Position numbers and translations under genes: made by a program. Positions 1 to 13,600 of a stretch of 64,000 nt of DNA are shown here, in pieces. Position 1 is the stretch's first letter; each line of letters opens with the position of its first letter. The notes beneath the pieces were generated by a model, which saw only the letters and a list, made by a program, of their open reading frames with translations, was not told the origin of the DNA and did no database searches. The DNA is taken from the NCBI RefSeq assembly GCF_009870125.1, contig NC_046680.1, positions 21,905,501 through 21,969,500 of the forward strand, read 5' to 3'. Origin of the DNA: Drosophila pseudoobscura (lineage: Eukaryota > Arthropoda > Insecta > Diptera > Drosophilidae).

Positions 1-1453
1 TGTTCTGACTGTTGGATGAGGGTTCCATCTGCAACCGCCGTCTACGCGTTTTCTGGGTTTTGCTTGCACGACTTTTGTTTGTTTGTTTGCTGGTTGGTTT
101 ATAATTTTGCTACTACAATTTCTCGTTAATATTTTATACATAATATATATTTGATATATATAATTATATTTCTTTACTATACAATAACAGCGGAAAAAGT
201 GTGTGTTGGTTGGTTGTTGTCTTGCTTTTTTCGTACGTTTTTATAACAACTTCTCATGTTAATATGTATAAGTTTAATGATTTCTTGATCTCTTCTCATT
301 TCTATATATATATATTCTGTATATATTATGTATATCAATACCGTAATTGTTGTATTACCGTCTCTTATCACAAAAAATCATAATTATATATATATATAAT
401 TTATTATTATTAATTTTTAATGTATTATTCTTAGAATTGAACAATAATTAAAAATAAACATAGGACTTAGTTACGTTTTTGTTTGTTTTTTGTATGTGTG
501 TGTGTTGTGTGTGTGTGTGTGTGTGAATGATTGCATGTAGTTGTAGTGGGTTGCAGTTGACCTTTGTTGAAGTATTGCCAAGTATTACCGCTGTCCAGCC
601 GCAACAGAACCACTCCTCATACTTTAGGACCGGACCCATCTGATGGACCACCCAACTGTTATGAGGTTCCAATCTGCTGCCACAAGAGGCAAGCAGGTGC
701 GCCCAAACAGGCGGAAGGTTCATCGGACGGACAGAGCGATATTTGTTGCAGCGGAGCAGCGGAAGCGGATGTTGTTGCTTTTGCTTGCTTGTTTGTTGGT
801 TGTTTTCGGGGCCCTTTCGCTAAATTTGTTCATCTGGTGCGGCCGCTTGGCCACGTGCCATGTGACACATGCCGCAAGCCGCCTACAAATGTACAAGTTT
901 GTTTTGACAATTGTTGGTTGATTCTTTACAGTTTTTCTTTTTTTAACGAACTTTACATATACACTAAACATTATTTAATAATAATAATGGAAAAAACAAA
1001 TAACAAAGAGCACACAAATGTGGAGCGCAAAATAATAAGATAAAAAGAGGAGAATTTCTTGATATAGCAAAACTCATAATTATTACAACTTTACGAACTT
1101 AACTGCAGATTGTTTGTTTTCCTTGTTAAAGGTTGAATTTGAACGGAAAATAACTAAGCTAAACCAGACGCCAGCAACCCAAAGTGGATCGAACAGGCAC
1201 TGTCCGGCGGTGCAACACGCGGCGGTACCCTTGCAATCCTCGGGCGACGAACTTTATTCTTCTCTTCTCCGTTGAATCTGTGTTGCTATATACAAACGGA
1301 CGCCGCCAAAACTGCCACCGCAAGCGCTATGCTCTCGGACTGATGTTGCGATTGATGTTACCTGATTCGATTCTTCCGCGGCTGCTGGTATTGCCGCGCA
1401 GACTGCTGGGGCTGTTGTCTATTTGCTGTTGTTGTGTGGTTGAATTGATTGAT
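1..1453 (-). other. Vha16-1: Vha16-1 3' UTR and downstream flank
   Basis: No protein-coding pattern is visible. The stretch is AT-rich with a TG microsatellite at about 500-526 and AT runs at about 300-425. Since Vha16-1 stops at 1454 on the minus strand, the part next to it is presumably its 3' untranslated region. I could not fix a single polyadenylation site because several AATAAA-like words occur on the minus strand in the AT-rich part. Confidence 0.45.
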
Positions 1454-4400
1454 TTATTTCGTGTACAGGTAGATGGCCACGATCAGACCGTAGAGACCCA
1501 ACACTTCGGCGAAGATGAGAATCAGGATCATGCCGACGAACAATCTGGGCTGCTGTGCTGTGCCACGGACACCGGCATCTCCCACAATGCCAATTGCAAA
1601 GCCAGCTGCCAGGCCGGAGAAGCCCACCGACAGACCGGCACCCAAGTGTATAAACCCTCTGTTGGATAGCCACATGTTTGGAATAGTTAGAAGTCTGAGG
1701 AGCTGAAGCAGATTGCTACTGAATATTTACCTAAACAGTGTGTACTTTGAGGGCTCATCCAGCGCGCCGGCAATCAGCACAGCCACGACCAGGCCGTAGA
1801 TGGCAATGATACCCGCCATGACAACAGGAATGATGGATTTCATGATCAGTTCAGGACGCATCACCGACATGGCAGCAATACCGGTACCAGACTTAGCAGT
1901 GCCATAAGCAGCGCCGAGAGCTGTAAGAATAAAGAGGAATAGTAGCATTAGTCTAAAGTTGATCAGATGAAATTTTCTCCCAATCGCAGAGCTAACACTG
2001 GTTATTCCTAGACAAACGGTGTGGCAGCGCTTCAGCTGGGGTGACCCTGGTTCATCTATCTACCTTATGTAAGTAACTTCACTCTTTCTAGCAAAATTTT
2101 AGCATTGCCTAAAAATGTAATGGCCATTGTTTCATTTGAGCAATTCTGATCGCGAAACGTAACAGTTAGCAGTCACATGATCGTTTATAACTGACGGTTT
2201 TCGATGTAAAAAAAAAAACCTCTCGACCCCCCACTCCACATATGTACATTCCGCTCTCCCTTGGAGCAAAATTGTTGTTGCCACTCGCGCTCTGAGGTTT
2301 TTTCGCTCTCTAGCTGACAAATTCCGAAAGTCAGGCAAATTTTGATAAGGCCAAGCTAAAGTTTAGACAAGGGAACAAGAGAAAGAGTGGCGTGGCGTGA
2401 AGTGGAGAGCGGGACATGAGCGGCGAGAGAATGCCGTGCCAATGATCAGGTAAGTCTCATGGGGGAGCGATTCGATGTATTTCAAAGCATTAATTGAAGT
2501 ATAAAACCAGTTTCGAATGGCGGTCAATGGTATTTACCAACGTGTGTGTGTGTCTGAGAGTGAGAGCTAATAAATCGAATTAAAACACACACATACAATC
2601 GCAATAATGGTAGGCTAAACACTGGTATACTCGTTTATTATGGGTGTAGTGTATTCAGTGCGAACGCAAACAATATCTGAGCGGGAGAGGAGCACGAGCT
2701 ACAGTAGCGGGCCCTACTCATCGTAGTCATGTGATTTCATGTTAATTAACTTATTTTCCGTCCCAGAGCAAGTTATTTCTACTGAATCAGCGGGAAATTC
2801 TTATGAAGAAGACTGGGAAATATTTCCATTCCTTCGATTGTTGCCAGCTACGTCACCGAGCAGGAAAATGGTCGAGTATGGTAATAGAAACCAGAATGAA
2901 CTTGAATAAACCATTTTATTTCGAATATTCATAAGGTTGGGGCGTTTAACACGAACACGAACACGCACACAGAAATGAAACTGGTCTATTCTATACGAGC
3001 ATACATATCTAAATGTGCGTAGTTCGGCCCCGCATTACGTTCAATTGAAATTAATAAAGACAAAATTCATTGTAGAATTATTTGGGTTATATAAAAATAA
3101 AAGTGGACATCGAGATTTACAATGAATCGACTGATTCACTTTTTCCTATTTTCTATTTGTCCATCTGGAGCAATGTTTCGAGTTCCGACTGTGCAAAGAG
3201 CGCAGTCTCAACTGTTATGTGCCCAGTGTGTACACACACAATTTAACCAATATTATCGCTCGCCTGCCGGTGGCATTGACGCACAGCTGTGTATCGATGC
3301 CATGCCGCATTTAAATCAGCAAATAATTCAAAAAGTTGGAATGGCATTGACTTATTTGTTTGTTAAGAGCTAAATGCTACTGCTACTGCTATGAATTTCA
3401 ATTATTCATACATCCACTAACACACATGTACATGCATGCGCATATTCGCATACGTGTGCATATAACATTTATCAAGCGACAGACGGTATCGCAGACGATA
3501 CTGTGGGCGTCGAGAAATACAAAGAATTGGGAGTGAAAGGAAGGGGAAGAGCAATAGGCACTGGCGACAAAAGAACAAGAATCAACAACAACTGCCAGCA
3601 CATTCAGAGATAATTATAAAAATGGGGGGAGATAGCGAAATAGTAGAGAAAAGAGAGAAAAAGAGCAAGCAAAACACAGCATCAAGTGAAAAACGAATAA
3701 AACAAAAACAAATTGAAGGCGTCACAGTTGAGTGAACGAACAGCAAGGGAGCCGAATAAGAGGAGGGAGAGCCAGAACCGATGAGAGTCGAGAGAAACAA
3801 GTGCCATTTTGTTGTAGACAAGTTAAAGTCAAAGGCAGAGGCAGGGACAGAGCCAGCGACAGGGCCAGTGCCAGAGGCCAGAGGAATGCACCAACATGCA
3901 AGACAAAATCATGAACAAATTACCTTTGCAGGTGTCCGTCTGTCTTTCCGTCTGTCATTCTCTGTCCTAAAGCTATTTTTTCTGATAATCTTCGGTGCGA
4001 CAAGAACTAGTAAGGGGTAATAAAGAGATAAGATAAATGTAGAGCTAATTTCTTGATATACTTAAGACAGGGTGTTGCATGGAATTCTCTGGGGCTGGGC
4101 CAGGTTCATTGATTAAAATGCAATAGAGAAAGACATGAGCTCATACACGCACACATCGGTCTCTGTTTTTTTTGCCACGTTTTGCTTTCGTTCCCACACA
4201 AACACACATATAAAGGTGCATGTAATAAATATTCTATGTACATACATATGTATGTAAAGACAGGTTTATGAAAGTAAATACATGGTCCGTTACGTGTAGG
4301 AGCAAATGATGTATTACGATATCATTTTTTACATAATTTACTTGCCAACCACAAGCGGCCGCCTCTGCTTACTACTGTTCTGTGTATACTGTATATCTAC

Positions 4401-6302
4401 TACTATTTCGGGCACTGCGATTGCGCAGGCGGGCGCAGGAGTGTGTAGCTGTGTGTGCTGTGTCATTGTGTGAAGGATTTTCGTGTCACTCGGTGTATTT
4501 CTGGACCCGAAGCACAGAGGAGAGGATGGAGTTTGTAGAATATTCACATCATCTACCGCCTCAGCTTCTGATAAGCGAAAGCGGAAAGCAACGCCCATTG
4601 TTCGCTCGCTTCGAAATCGGCAATGAGTCAGTCAGCTGAAAAAGTTAACTGCAGTTGAGAGCTAGCTGGAGAGAAGTGGGGTGTAGGAGAGAGAGAGAGA
4701 GAGAGGAGCAACTGGAATTCTAGCTCATGTGATCGTGCCGTAAGTTGGCGTTGCCAGACCGGTGAAATTATCGTTGAACAAAAGCTTAAAATTGATTTAT
4801 GCTATTGACTTAATTACATAAGCTCTTTGGATGCGAGTGATGATATCTGTGTTGCCGGGGCACGTATGTATCAGCAGCGTATCTACGGACCTACGATGAT
4901 AATAGGCCAAGCAAACATTTGGGAAAGGCAACCTTCTTCTTGATTACCACCACCCCACAGAACGGCAGGAGCTGGGGGAAGGTGCAAATCACAAGACAAG
5001 TTTCCGACGCATGACATAAGAATTGCGTCACAAATGAGTTGATTTGTGAAAAACCATTGCTATATTGAGCGAGAAGGGGGGGGGGGGGGGGGGGTCGTGG
5101 CCACCCTCTTCTTACCGGCTGAGCGCGTGCTACTTTGCAGCTACTCTTTTCATATGATGCCTTGCGACACATATCCACTTCCACATCACATCGCTTCAGC
5201 ACTTGCTATCTTATCAGCCAAGTCAATTGGTAAATAAGCCACTTATCAGTAAGGTAAATACAGAATGAATGGTCTCTGATAAGCCCGAAAAAACGATCAT
5301 ACCCTAGAGCATGTGATGTCTACAGGTATTCGATTGATCATGCATTCAGTGATTTTGGCATGTGATTACCGAACGGGTGGCAGGGGGAGAACAAAATATC
5401 TACAAGTTTGTGGACATTACAAGGAGAGGAGGCAAACATTTGTCGGCTAAGGGGAATTAAGTGCATTACAATGTCAGTGTGATTGTGACACGTGCCCCAT
5501 TTTTGCCTCAAAGAGGGTTTCCCCGCCATTGGAGGCTCCACATTTTGCATCAATCATTATGTTACTCTAACCAATAAATGGAGGAGGAAAAAACTTAAGT
5601 ATGGCAACACTGTCGTTCTGGTCTTGTGACTGTTGTGTGAAAAGGAAAGCGAGCTTCATAAACTTCACAAAAAACAGTAACTCTTACACACGCACACACA
5701 AACACATATGCATCCAATGCCAAATGCGAGAGAGTGCGCAGCGAGCGAGAGGAGAGAGAATAGTTGCTCTCCATTATTAATTTGTGTGTGTGTTGTGTCG
5801 ACGTGTGAGTAATGCCGTTTTTAGCATGTTCAAAAAGGCGAAATTTCTAATTTGGCTACTGCGAATAAAACGTAATTACAAGCTGCCAAATTTCAATGAA
5901 AAATTAATACAACCTGCGTGGTGTTTTGTTTCCTTTGTGGAGAAACTAACTTTTCTGGCTAAAACATGGTACATTTTCTGCCAGTCACGCGCATACTAAC
6001 GCGTGGACCGCTTCTTTGTGTGCGTACGACATCTATCTGTATTCTTGGTTCTACACACTTGCCGCTATTTCGCGGTACACACACACGCATTGGTTTTCTC
6101 AGCTACTGGTGCTCCCTGCTTCTCCTACTCTTCTTCATCCACCTTTTACGCCATACGAAATGTTCGATTTTTTTTTTCGGACCAGGAGGATGTTTAATTT
6201 TAGTGGATCACACTTACCCGAAAAGATGATGGCGGAGGCTGCGCCCATAACACCGAAGAAGGGGCCATAGATGGGGTTGTCGCTGGTCACTTCCGAAGAC
6301 AT
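1454..6302 (-). CDS. Vha16-1: V-ATPase proteolipid subunit c (16 kDa)
   Basis: Three coding exons on the minus strand: 6218-6302, 1731-1920 and 1454-1658. They join in frame to 159 codons, the usual length of the V-ATPase c subunit. The product starts [17 protein letters not shown] and is four hydrophobic helices: a duplicated proteolipid hairpin with [10 protein letters not shown] in the first half and GLAAGFAIG in the second. The proton-carrying glutamate of the fourth helix is present in [12 protein letters not shown]. It forms the membrane c ring that translocates protons into endosomes, lysosomes and apical membranes. The first intron is about 4.3 kb, and further non-coding 5' exons probably lie above 6302. 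The near-complete match to the melanogaster protein makes the call very safe. A TCACGTGA palindrome at 7092 fits the known regulation of V-ATPase genes. Confidence 0.97.
1921..6217 (-). other. Vha16-1: Long first coding intron of Vha16-1
   Basis: The 4.3-kb intron separates the 85-nt first coding exon from the rest. It holds simple sequence only: GA runs near 4690-4704, CA runs near 4195-4210 and 5690-5705, and a run of 19 G at 5076-5094. The scattered reading frames in it are short and overlap on both strands, and none resembles a protein I know. Alternative 5' exons of Vha16-1 may lie here, but I cannot locate them from sequence alone. Confidence 0.6.
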
Positions 6303-7091
6303 TTTGCTTTGTTTTGTGTTTTTTTAGGCTACAAATGAAAAGCGAGATTTTATTTCGTTTCGCTGCTGATTGCACTTTGTTTTCTTTCGGCGTTTTGCAC
6401 GGCTAAATGTTATGCGCGTTCTTTATATGTAGGTTGTATGCGATGCTTTGAGTCGAAACAAAGTATTTATATTATATATACAATATATGTGTGCTGTATA
6501 TGTAAAAAATTTCTTTACGCTGCTCTGCGAACCACAATGCTTGCTGCTTCCACGACGAGTGAGCCCGCAGACCGCAAAATGAATCGAGACTATGAAGACG
6601 AGAGGAGACTCGTCAGATTATTGAATTTTATCGCGAGAGTTGAGTGCGTTGTGTCATGTCATGTGCCTGTGTGAGTGAGAGCGTGAGCGCATGACAAGAA
6701 GTAAGTTCATTTGGCAATGGACTGGAAAAATACACGAACGCACACACACACACACACACACAGAGAGAGGAACAGGCAAAGCCAAAGGCACATGGAAGTC
6801 CCTTAAGGTTGCTTTCGTTGAAAAAACTTAATACTTTCGCGTTTTTCATATTGTTTTACTGGGTCTTATCCTTTTTTCGTTTTCATTTTGCGATCTCGGC
6901 GAAAACTCACACACATACACGATCTCTGCCGTTTTCTCATGATCTTGTGTGTGTACGTCATGAGGCAGTTTGTACAAAAACTTGTAAAAACTCGAAACAA
7001 CTGTCGCAGGAGCAATGCAGATTAGATGAACTTTTTTTTTTATTGGACCTCATATGACCCTCTAATCGTCGTTGGTTTTATTTGTTCACAC

Positions 7092-7099
7092 TCACGTGA
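7092..7099. promoter_or_regulatory. TCACGTGA E-box upstream of Vha16-1
   Basis: A perfect TCACGTGA palindrome lies about 0.8 kb upstream of the Vha16-1 start codon. From the literature, this word is the CLEAR/M-box type site bound by Mitf (TFEB family) and is shared among V-ATPase promoters in Drosophila. The location fits the probable transcription start region of Vha16-1, but its use is inferred. Confidence 0.55.
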
Positions 7100-7820
7100 T
7101 TAGAAATCTAATTAAAAGCAATGTGCTGCTCTGTGGCTGGCCTCTTCGGGTTGCTGCTGGCTGCTTGGCGACTAAAAGCGGATAACGGCACTGAACTCCA
7201 ACGAGATATTTTTCGTACCTTTTATAAACTTTAGTCACGGGGCAGTGGTAACGTGCATGTGACCGCGGACCAGTGCTGCCAACTTTTCAACAGGAAAAGA
7301 AGCTGTGTTTACTTGAAGATATCGAAAAAAAAGCTAAACATTTTCAGAAACAGAAAAAAACCCTATGTTATGGTTTTAGCAATTTTTCATTGAAGTGATA
7401 TTAAATATGTTTTTTACAGCATTTCCATCAACTCATGTAGCTCTGCGGAATTAGCTTCAATTTCAGGTCAAGATATGCGGTGTCCGCCAGACTCTTTATA
7501 AAAGTAAGCCTCACACCAAAACTTAGTGCAGTTGGTGATGTTTTCTCTCTTTATTAAATGAATATCGTAGGTACTGATCTACTCTAAAATTGCAATAATT
7601 CCGTTTTTCTTAGCGTACAAGATTTTGACGTCAACCTGTTTTTAAATTTCTAAATTATCTGGTAGTGGTGGTATTGGCAAAAATCGTTAAAAAATAATGA
7701 TGAACCTGCCACATTTTAACACTTTTTATGTATTCCCGCTTGCCGCAATTCACAATTTTTTCCTCAGTTGGCTTCAAAAAAAGCCAGATTTGACGGGAAA
7801 AAACAAACGCGACAGCCGAT

Positions 7821-7880
7821 GACAAAACGAAATTAGCCCACTTAGGCCCCCACTATTTAAACAGTTTAACGACTTGAGGT
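7821..7880 (-). repeat. Fragment of the GGTATATTT-type dispersed repeat (copy A)
   Basis: Contains TTAGCCCACTTAGG followed by a pyrimidine-rich stretch and ATTTAAACAG. This matches the distal module of the copies at 10265, 16575, 23434 and 27130. It is reversed, pointing toward Vha16-1, and lacks the GGTATATTT words, so it is a truncated or diverged copy. Confidence 0.55.
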
Positions 7881-8000
7881 TAATTCTTCTTGTAACCAAC
7901 AATAGCAATCAAAAACGGTTAAAATTATAACTATTTTCAAATTATATTATAACCTAAATCATAGTGTGTAGATTTACATTTGGGGATTCAGCTGCCTAAC

Positions 8001-10198
8001 TTAGTATTTATCCAGAGCTTTCGTGAGCAGCTCGTTCATGTTGGTCAGAAGCATGCGAGGATCCTCCGCAAGTCCGGCCCCAACCATGGCATTGGCAAAG
8101 AGCTGCTTGGTAATCAACTTGGCTAACTCGGTGTCACTCTCGCGCAGCTTGTTCAGCTTCTTGATAATGGGATGTCTGAAAAGGCGGAAACCGAAGGATT
8201 AAGGGCTGAGGATACAACAGACAACAGAGGTGTCCCACTCACTTTGGATTGATCTCTAGTTCCGGCTGCAGCAGAGCAAAGCGGTTCTGCTCCGGCACCT
8301 GGTGGCTTTGGGTGCGGATGAAGTGACGGGCCGCAGCCATTTCTTCCACGGTGACAACGCAGGGATGTGTGTCCAGGCGGGAGGTGGCTTTCACCTTGAC
8401 CACTTGGCCTTGGAGCTCGCTCTGAATCCAGGGTATCAAGCTGTCCAGCTCGGAGCGCAACAGGCTGCCCTCGCCGTAGTCAGTGGTTGCACTCGGATCC
8501 TTCGAATCTTCCCGCATTTCCTTTTCCACCGAGACCAGGTTCTTCTGCTTGTACTTTCCTAGCTGCATGAGAACGAGTTCATCGTATGGTTCGTAGCAGA
8601 AGAGAACAAGTTCGTTTCGCTTTTTCAGGCTCTCGTAGTAGGGCGAGGACTCGGCAAGAACTCGGTTCGGCGCAGCCAAGTAGTAAATGTTTTTCTGCTC
8701 AAGGCCGACGGAGGTGTAGTAGTCCTCCAGGGACATGCGTCCCTCGGAACCTTCCGCCTTTGATGAGTCGAATCGGAGGAGCTTGGCTATTTCCTCCTTT
8801 TCCGCCGAATCGCTGGAAGTGACGATTCCCTCCTTCAAGAACAGACCATAGTCACGGTAGAAGGACTCGTACTCCTCCGGCTGCTTCTTGGCGCGCTCCT
8901 GGAGAAAGCGGATCACCCGTGAGGTCAATACGCTGGAAAGCTTGCGAATGATGCTGCTGTTCTGGAGCAGCTCACGACTCAGATTGAGGGGAATATCCTC
9001 AGAATCGACGACGCCCTTTACGAAGCGCAGCCATTTGGGCAGCAAGTGCTCGGTCTTGGATTGGATGAGCACCTTCCGGGTGTACAAAGCCACCCCCGTG
9101 TTGCCGTCGCGAGACATCTCGAAGAGTCCAGGCTTTCCCTCGGGGAAGTATAGAAGGGCGTGCACCAGAATGGGAACATCGGCGTTGTAGTGTAGTGTGA
9201 ATCGGGGCACATCAAAGCTGTTGCTGATGAAGCGGTAGAAGTCATGATGCTGCTCCATGCTGATGCTCTGCGGATCCAGCAGCCACAGGGGCTTGATTTC
9301 GTTGGCCTGCTTGCCGTTCAGCAGGATGGGAGAGCCCACAAAATTGCTGTACTTCTTGATGACAGTCCGGATGCGGTCTTCGTCCGCATACTCACGGCAA
9401 TCGGTCTTCAGGTGCAGTACAATTTTGGTGCCAAAGTCCACGTCTTGGACCTCCTCGATCTGGTAGGTGCCACTGCCGTCCGTTGACCAGCGCAGGCCGG
9501 GAGCATTGGGGGTGGCAGCCCGTGTGTACACCTCCACGCGCTGTGCGACAATGAAGGCCGAGTAGAAGCCGACACCGAATTGTCCAATGATGTTGGAAAT
9601 AGCATCAGACGCCTGCTTCTCGTTCTTCATCTGTTCCAGGAACTGCTTCGACCCGCTGCGGGCGATGGTACCCAGGTTGCTGATGAGCTCTTCCTTGGTC
9701 ATCCCGATGCCCGTGTCTTGGATGGTAAGCTGCATCTGCGGCTTGTCTGTGGTGATGCGTATCTCCAGAGCCCTATCCTTGCTGGACAGTTCCGCCTCCC
9801 CAGTGCTCAGGGCCGTGTAACGGAACTTCTCCAGGGCATCGCTGGCATTCGAGATCAACTCGCGCACAAAAACCTCTTGATCTGAGTAAAGGGAGCGTGC
9901 CACAATGTCCAGAAGCTGACGAGTCTCTGCCTGAAACTCGTGCTTGTCCACGGGTGTGTCCGCCTGTTTCGTCTCGGTGGCGAAACGGCGGTACGACACA
10001 TCTAAAAGCATGGCCCAGAGTTATGTAAATCCGGGTTGCGAACCGCCTTGGTAATGGAGACTTACCGGCCGGCGATCGCTGCCATCCCAGAGCCACATTG
10101 AAAGCTGCAGCTGCACATCGATTGCTTTGCCTCAGCACTCCACCCAGGCGGCTGAAATGACGCGCCTGAGCTAGCAGTCCAATTGCCCGCACCGACAT
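8001..10198 (-). CDS. Trap1: TRAP1, mitochondrial HSP90-family chaperone
   Basis: Three exons: 10066-10198, 8243-10001 and 8001-8175, joining in frame to 688 residues, close to the melanogaster length. The first about 60 residues are basic and lack acidic residues (MSVRAIGLLAQARHFSR), as in a mitochondrial targeting presequence. The GHKL ATPase domain follows, with RELISNASDALEKFR, DTGIGMTKEEL and GQFGVGFYSAF marking the ATP-binding Glu/Asn, Asp-Gly and glycine-rich lid elements. The middle domain has the catalytic-loop signature NLSRELLQNS, and the C-terminal dimerisation domain ends in LTKALDKY. It folds mitochondrial matrix proteins and protects against oxidative stress. The start was set at the ATG at 10198. 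Upstream sequence is the dispersed repeat. Confidence 0.96.
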
Positions 10199-10264
10199 TT
10201 TGTAGTCCAAGATGTTATTTTTGTTCCTAAAAAATTTTTGTTACGTCGAACGTGTTTCCAGCAG

Positions 10265-10380
10265 ACATATACCAAAATATACCATCTCATTTTCAAAATA
10301 TACTGGAAATATACCGATGAAACACCGAACTTAGCCCACTTAAGCCCCCTCTATTTAAATGGTTCAACTACTTGAGATAA
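10265..10380 (-). repeat. GGTATATTT-type dispersed repeat (copy B) at the Trap1 5' end
   Basis: Read on the minus strand, the copy holds the GTTTAAATAG-like box, the CTTAAGTGGGCTAAGTTCGG box, ATCGGTATATTT, and GAGATGGTATATTTTGG. Its proximal edge is only about 67 bp from the Trap1 ATG, so it must carry or adjoin the Trap1 transcription start. The remaining 10381-10639 holds a TA microsatellite at about 10593-10616 and presumably the Bap170 3' UTR. Confidence 0.75.
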
Positions 10381-10639
10381 ATTAAACTTAAAAAAAGCCA
10401 CGATATCTTACCCGATCGTTACCTTCGACTTGATACGAGGGGTGCGCGCTAAATAGAAATTGTTTGACAGTGAGCGACAAGGATTCGGATTTGTTTTTCA
10501 CATTTAATTGTGTCGTTAGGTGTACAGGTCAGGTTATTGGTTAATATGTAGAAGCGTGGGTATTTTAAAGAATGAATGGTACAAAAATACAGGGATATAT
10601 ATATATATATATATATGGGTGCCGGCAGCCTTCTACTGG

Positions 10640-13600
10640 CTACTGGCTCAGCTCGTACATGATGTGGGAGAGCACTGCGCTGGCCTCGACGTTGCTCATG
10701 GCCACACTGGCCAGGTGGGGCTCGTAGCGTTTGAGACTGCGTTTGGCCGTTGACGTGTTTGTTACCAGGTTGCGCAGAATAAGCGCTGCCGTCAGACGAA
10801 TGCTCTTGGTCACAGGACCCTCGTTCTCGTCCATCAGCTCCTTGGAGTTGGTGTAGTCCGTCGTGTGCCGATTCATGGCCTGCATCGCCGCACTGCCCAC
10901 CACGGGGGCCGCTACTGGAGCCGGTGCACTGCCGCTGACACTGGCATTGCCCGCCAACCTCTGGGCATGACCTTCGTTCCGCACAATGGTGACGGGCGGC
11001 TGGGCAGGCGCCACATTGTGTATGCCCGTGGCCAGGCGACGCTGCACGCTGGCGCGTAGATTGTCCAATGCCAGATGACGATCAATGAGATGGGTCATCA
11101 GGGAGTATCGTCGACGAGCCCTGTTATCGCAAAAGGCGGGACCACTTCCCCACTGGCAATATATGTCGGCATCGGCGTCCAGGTGGTCTGGACAGTGGAC
11201 ATTGACGACATGATATTTGAGCTCGTTGAGCGACTTGAACTTGCGCCGCGGACAGTTGCGCCAGTCGCAGATGAACAGCCAATTCACGTCCACGGGTACG
11301 GGCACGGGAGTGGGACTGGCAGTGGCGATGGAAGCTCCTGTTGCAGCTGGAGTGGCGTACAGGGGCGCCGTCTGCACCTGGCTGATCACCACAGATGAGG
11401 TGCTGCTATTTGCCCCGGCGAAGGCTGTGTGCTCTACTGTCTTGGATTCCGCCAAAACTGCCAGCGGCTTGGCAACCGCTGTGGATGTGGATTCGCTGGT
11501 GCTCATTACTATCTGTGACAGCGTTGGCTTCGCAGCGGGTACAAGCTGTGGTTGCAATGGCTTCTTGGTTATGACCCCACCAGACGCGGACTTAACGGCC
11601 TCTGGGATCTGAAAGAAATAGAAGATGACGTTAGATTAGAGAAGGTTTTCAATTGAGGAAGCGGGCTACACTCACAACCGGAATGGTAATCTTCTGTTGA
11701 ATGATGGATGGATGGTGCTGCTGCTGCTGCTCCAGCACGGTGCGGATGTGCTGCTGCTGCTGTTGCAAGCCCGCAACTGCTGTGGCCGTGGTCGGCTGCG
11801 TAGTGATGATCGTCTGCGAGTTGAGCTGGCTCTGTTGCAAAGGAGCCGCCGTGGCCGGTGTCTGGGTGATGAGGGTCGTTTCTTTGATGCCACTAAGAAG
11901 TATCTGCCGCTTCTCGCCAGAAGCAACAGCAGGAGCTCCGGCGCCAGCCATTGGCGTGGGTGGGCCCGAGATGATGTGCTGCTGTATGATTGACTGGTGC
12001 TGCTGTAGCTGCGGTATGGGCAATGTGGCTCCCGCCTTGGCGGCCGCCAGGCGCTGCTGAGCCGTTACCTGTGGCTGTGGCTGATGTAGCTTGATGGTGG
12101 CTGGTATCTGGTTGAGCTGCGAGAGTAGGGAGGGTGACATCTGCCCTGCCCCCAGGGCTGGCACTGGCCTCTGGGGCGTGATGAAGATCTGCTGCTGGTG
12201 TTGGTGTTGGACGGCGGGGCGTGTCTGAGGCTGCTGGGGGGCCGTGGTGGTAGTGACCAGAACCTGCTGACCCTGCGCCGTGGTCATGATCATCTTCTGC
12301 GTGCCCGGCACACTGGCTGCAGACACTCCGCCCGGCTGCTGCTGCAGTATAATGATGGTTTTCGTCTGCTGCTGGGGTGTCTGTGTGACCAGGAGTGTGG
12401 GCTGAGCCGTTTGAGAGGGTGGTGGGACGACAGGCTGGGTCTGCTGAGCCACCAGGTAGGTCTGACCTTGCTGATTCGTGGCGAGCACGTACTGCGTTGT
12501 CTGCTGGGCCGGCGAGGAGGCATCCATTGAATTTTTCGGCTGCAGGATCACAGGCACCGTCTGTAGGCCCTGGTCCGTCTTGATGGTGGCCGTGGTAGCC
12601 AGCTTGAAAATATATATTATATAATATCATGAATCGGTGCAATAGTGACCACTTAAAGTTAAAAACCAATGGGGAAGAAATTTTTCGCCGACGCTACAGC
12701 AGGGGATCTGATCCTACTCTATTCTCACAACCAAACAGAACAGGCTCATTGCGAACCCACCCAAATAGAGAAGCTACCGGTATTAAGAGTATTCCAAAAC
12801 GCACTTACCGTGTTGGCCAGCTTGAGCTGTGGTGGAGGAGCGGGGGAGGAGCCACTGCTGCCCGGAAATACCAGCTGGCGCTGGGTGGACTGAACCTTGG
12901 CCGGGATGAGCTGCAGCTGTTGTTGATGCTGCTGCTGGGGCTGCTCCTGACTTGGCTTGGCCAGTGGCGGAACGTCATCCAAGTCCTCATCTTCCAGTAT
13001 GGAGGCAGCCAGGTCCGCATACAGATTGGCGGCATTCTTCGAGGGTGTCACCTGGGGCTCCTCCTTACCGGAGGCGCTGGCCTGGTTATCCAGGGCCAGC
13101 CGCTTGTTCTGCTCGTCGTCGATGGTCAGTTTCCGTTTGGTGGCTGCCGATATTATCAGAGTGCGTCCGCTGGCGTCCTTGGTCACAACATTCGCCCCAC
13201 TCAGCGGAGCCAGTGGCGGAGGAGCCGAGTCCGTGACTGGCTTCTTCTCCATTGGCATCTGGGGATGCAGTGGCTTTATGGTAGTCTGTCCCACCTTTAC
13301 CGGCGTGTGCTGCATCAGAGGGTTGTTCACGAAGGCGCTGATCGCCGTCGAAGTCACTTTGATGGGCTGGTTGGAGGAGGCGTTCGATGCGGAGGCTGTG
13401 GTGGGCACCAGGGCCGGGGGCTGGGCTGACTGCAATAGCACCTGTGCCTTTTGCTTCTGCTGACGCTCGGTCACCTTGTTGGCCAGCAGACTCTTGATGA
13501 GGGAGGAGCTGGTCGGCGGCGTGGGCGTGGGTGGAGGAGCCGTCTGCTCTTCGGCTGTTTCCATTGGCGTTGAGTCCGTTTGCAGCTTGGGCAGAATGAG

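Larger units (their letters stand above)
6303..8000. other. Vha16-1 upstream region and Trap1 3' flank
   Basis: The stretch between the Vha16-1 start codon and the Trap1 stop codon is non-coding as far as I can see. It contains a CA microsatellite at about 6739-6761, the E-box palindrome at 7092, and a diverged copy of the dispersed repeat at about 7821-7880. Part must be 5' leader of Vha16-1 and part the 3' UTR of Trap1. The transcript ends are not resolved. Confidence 0.5.
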
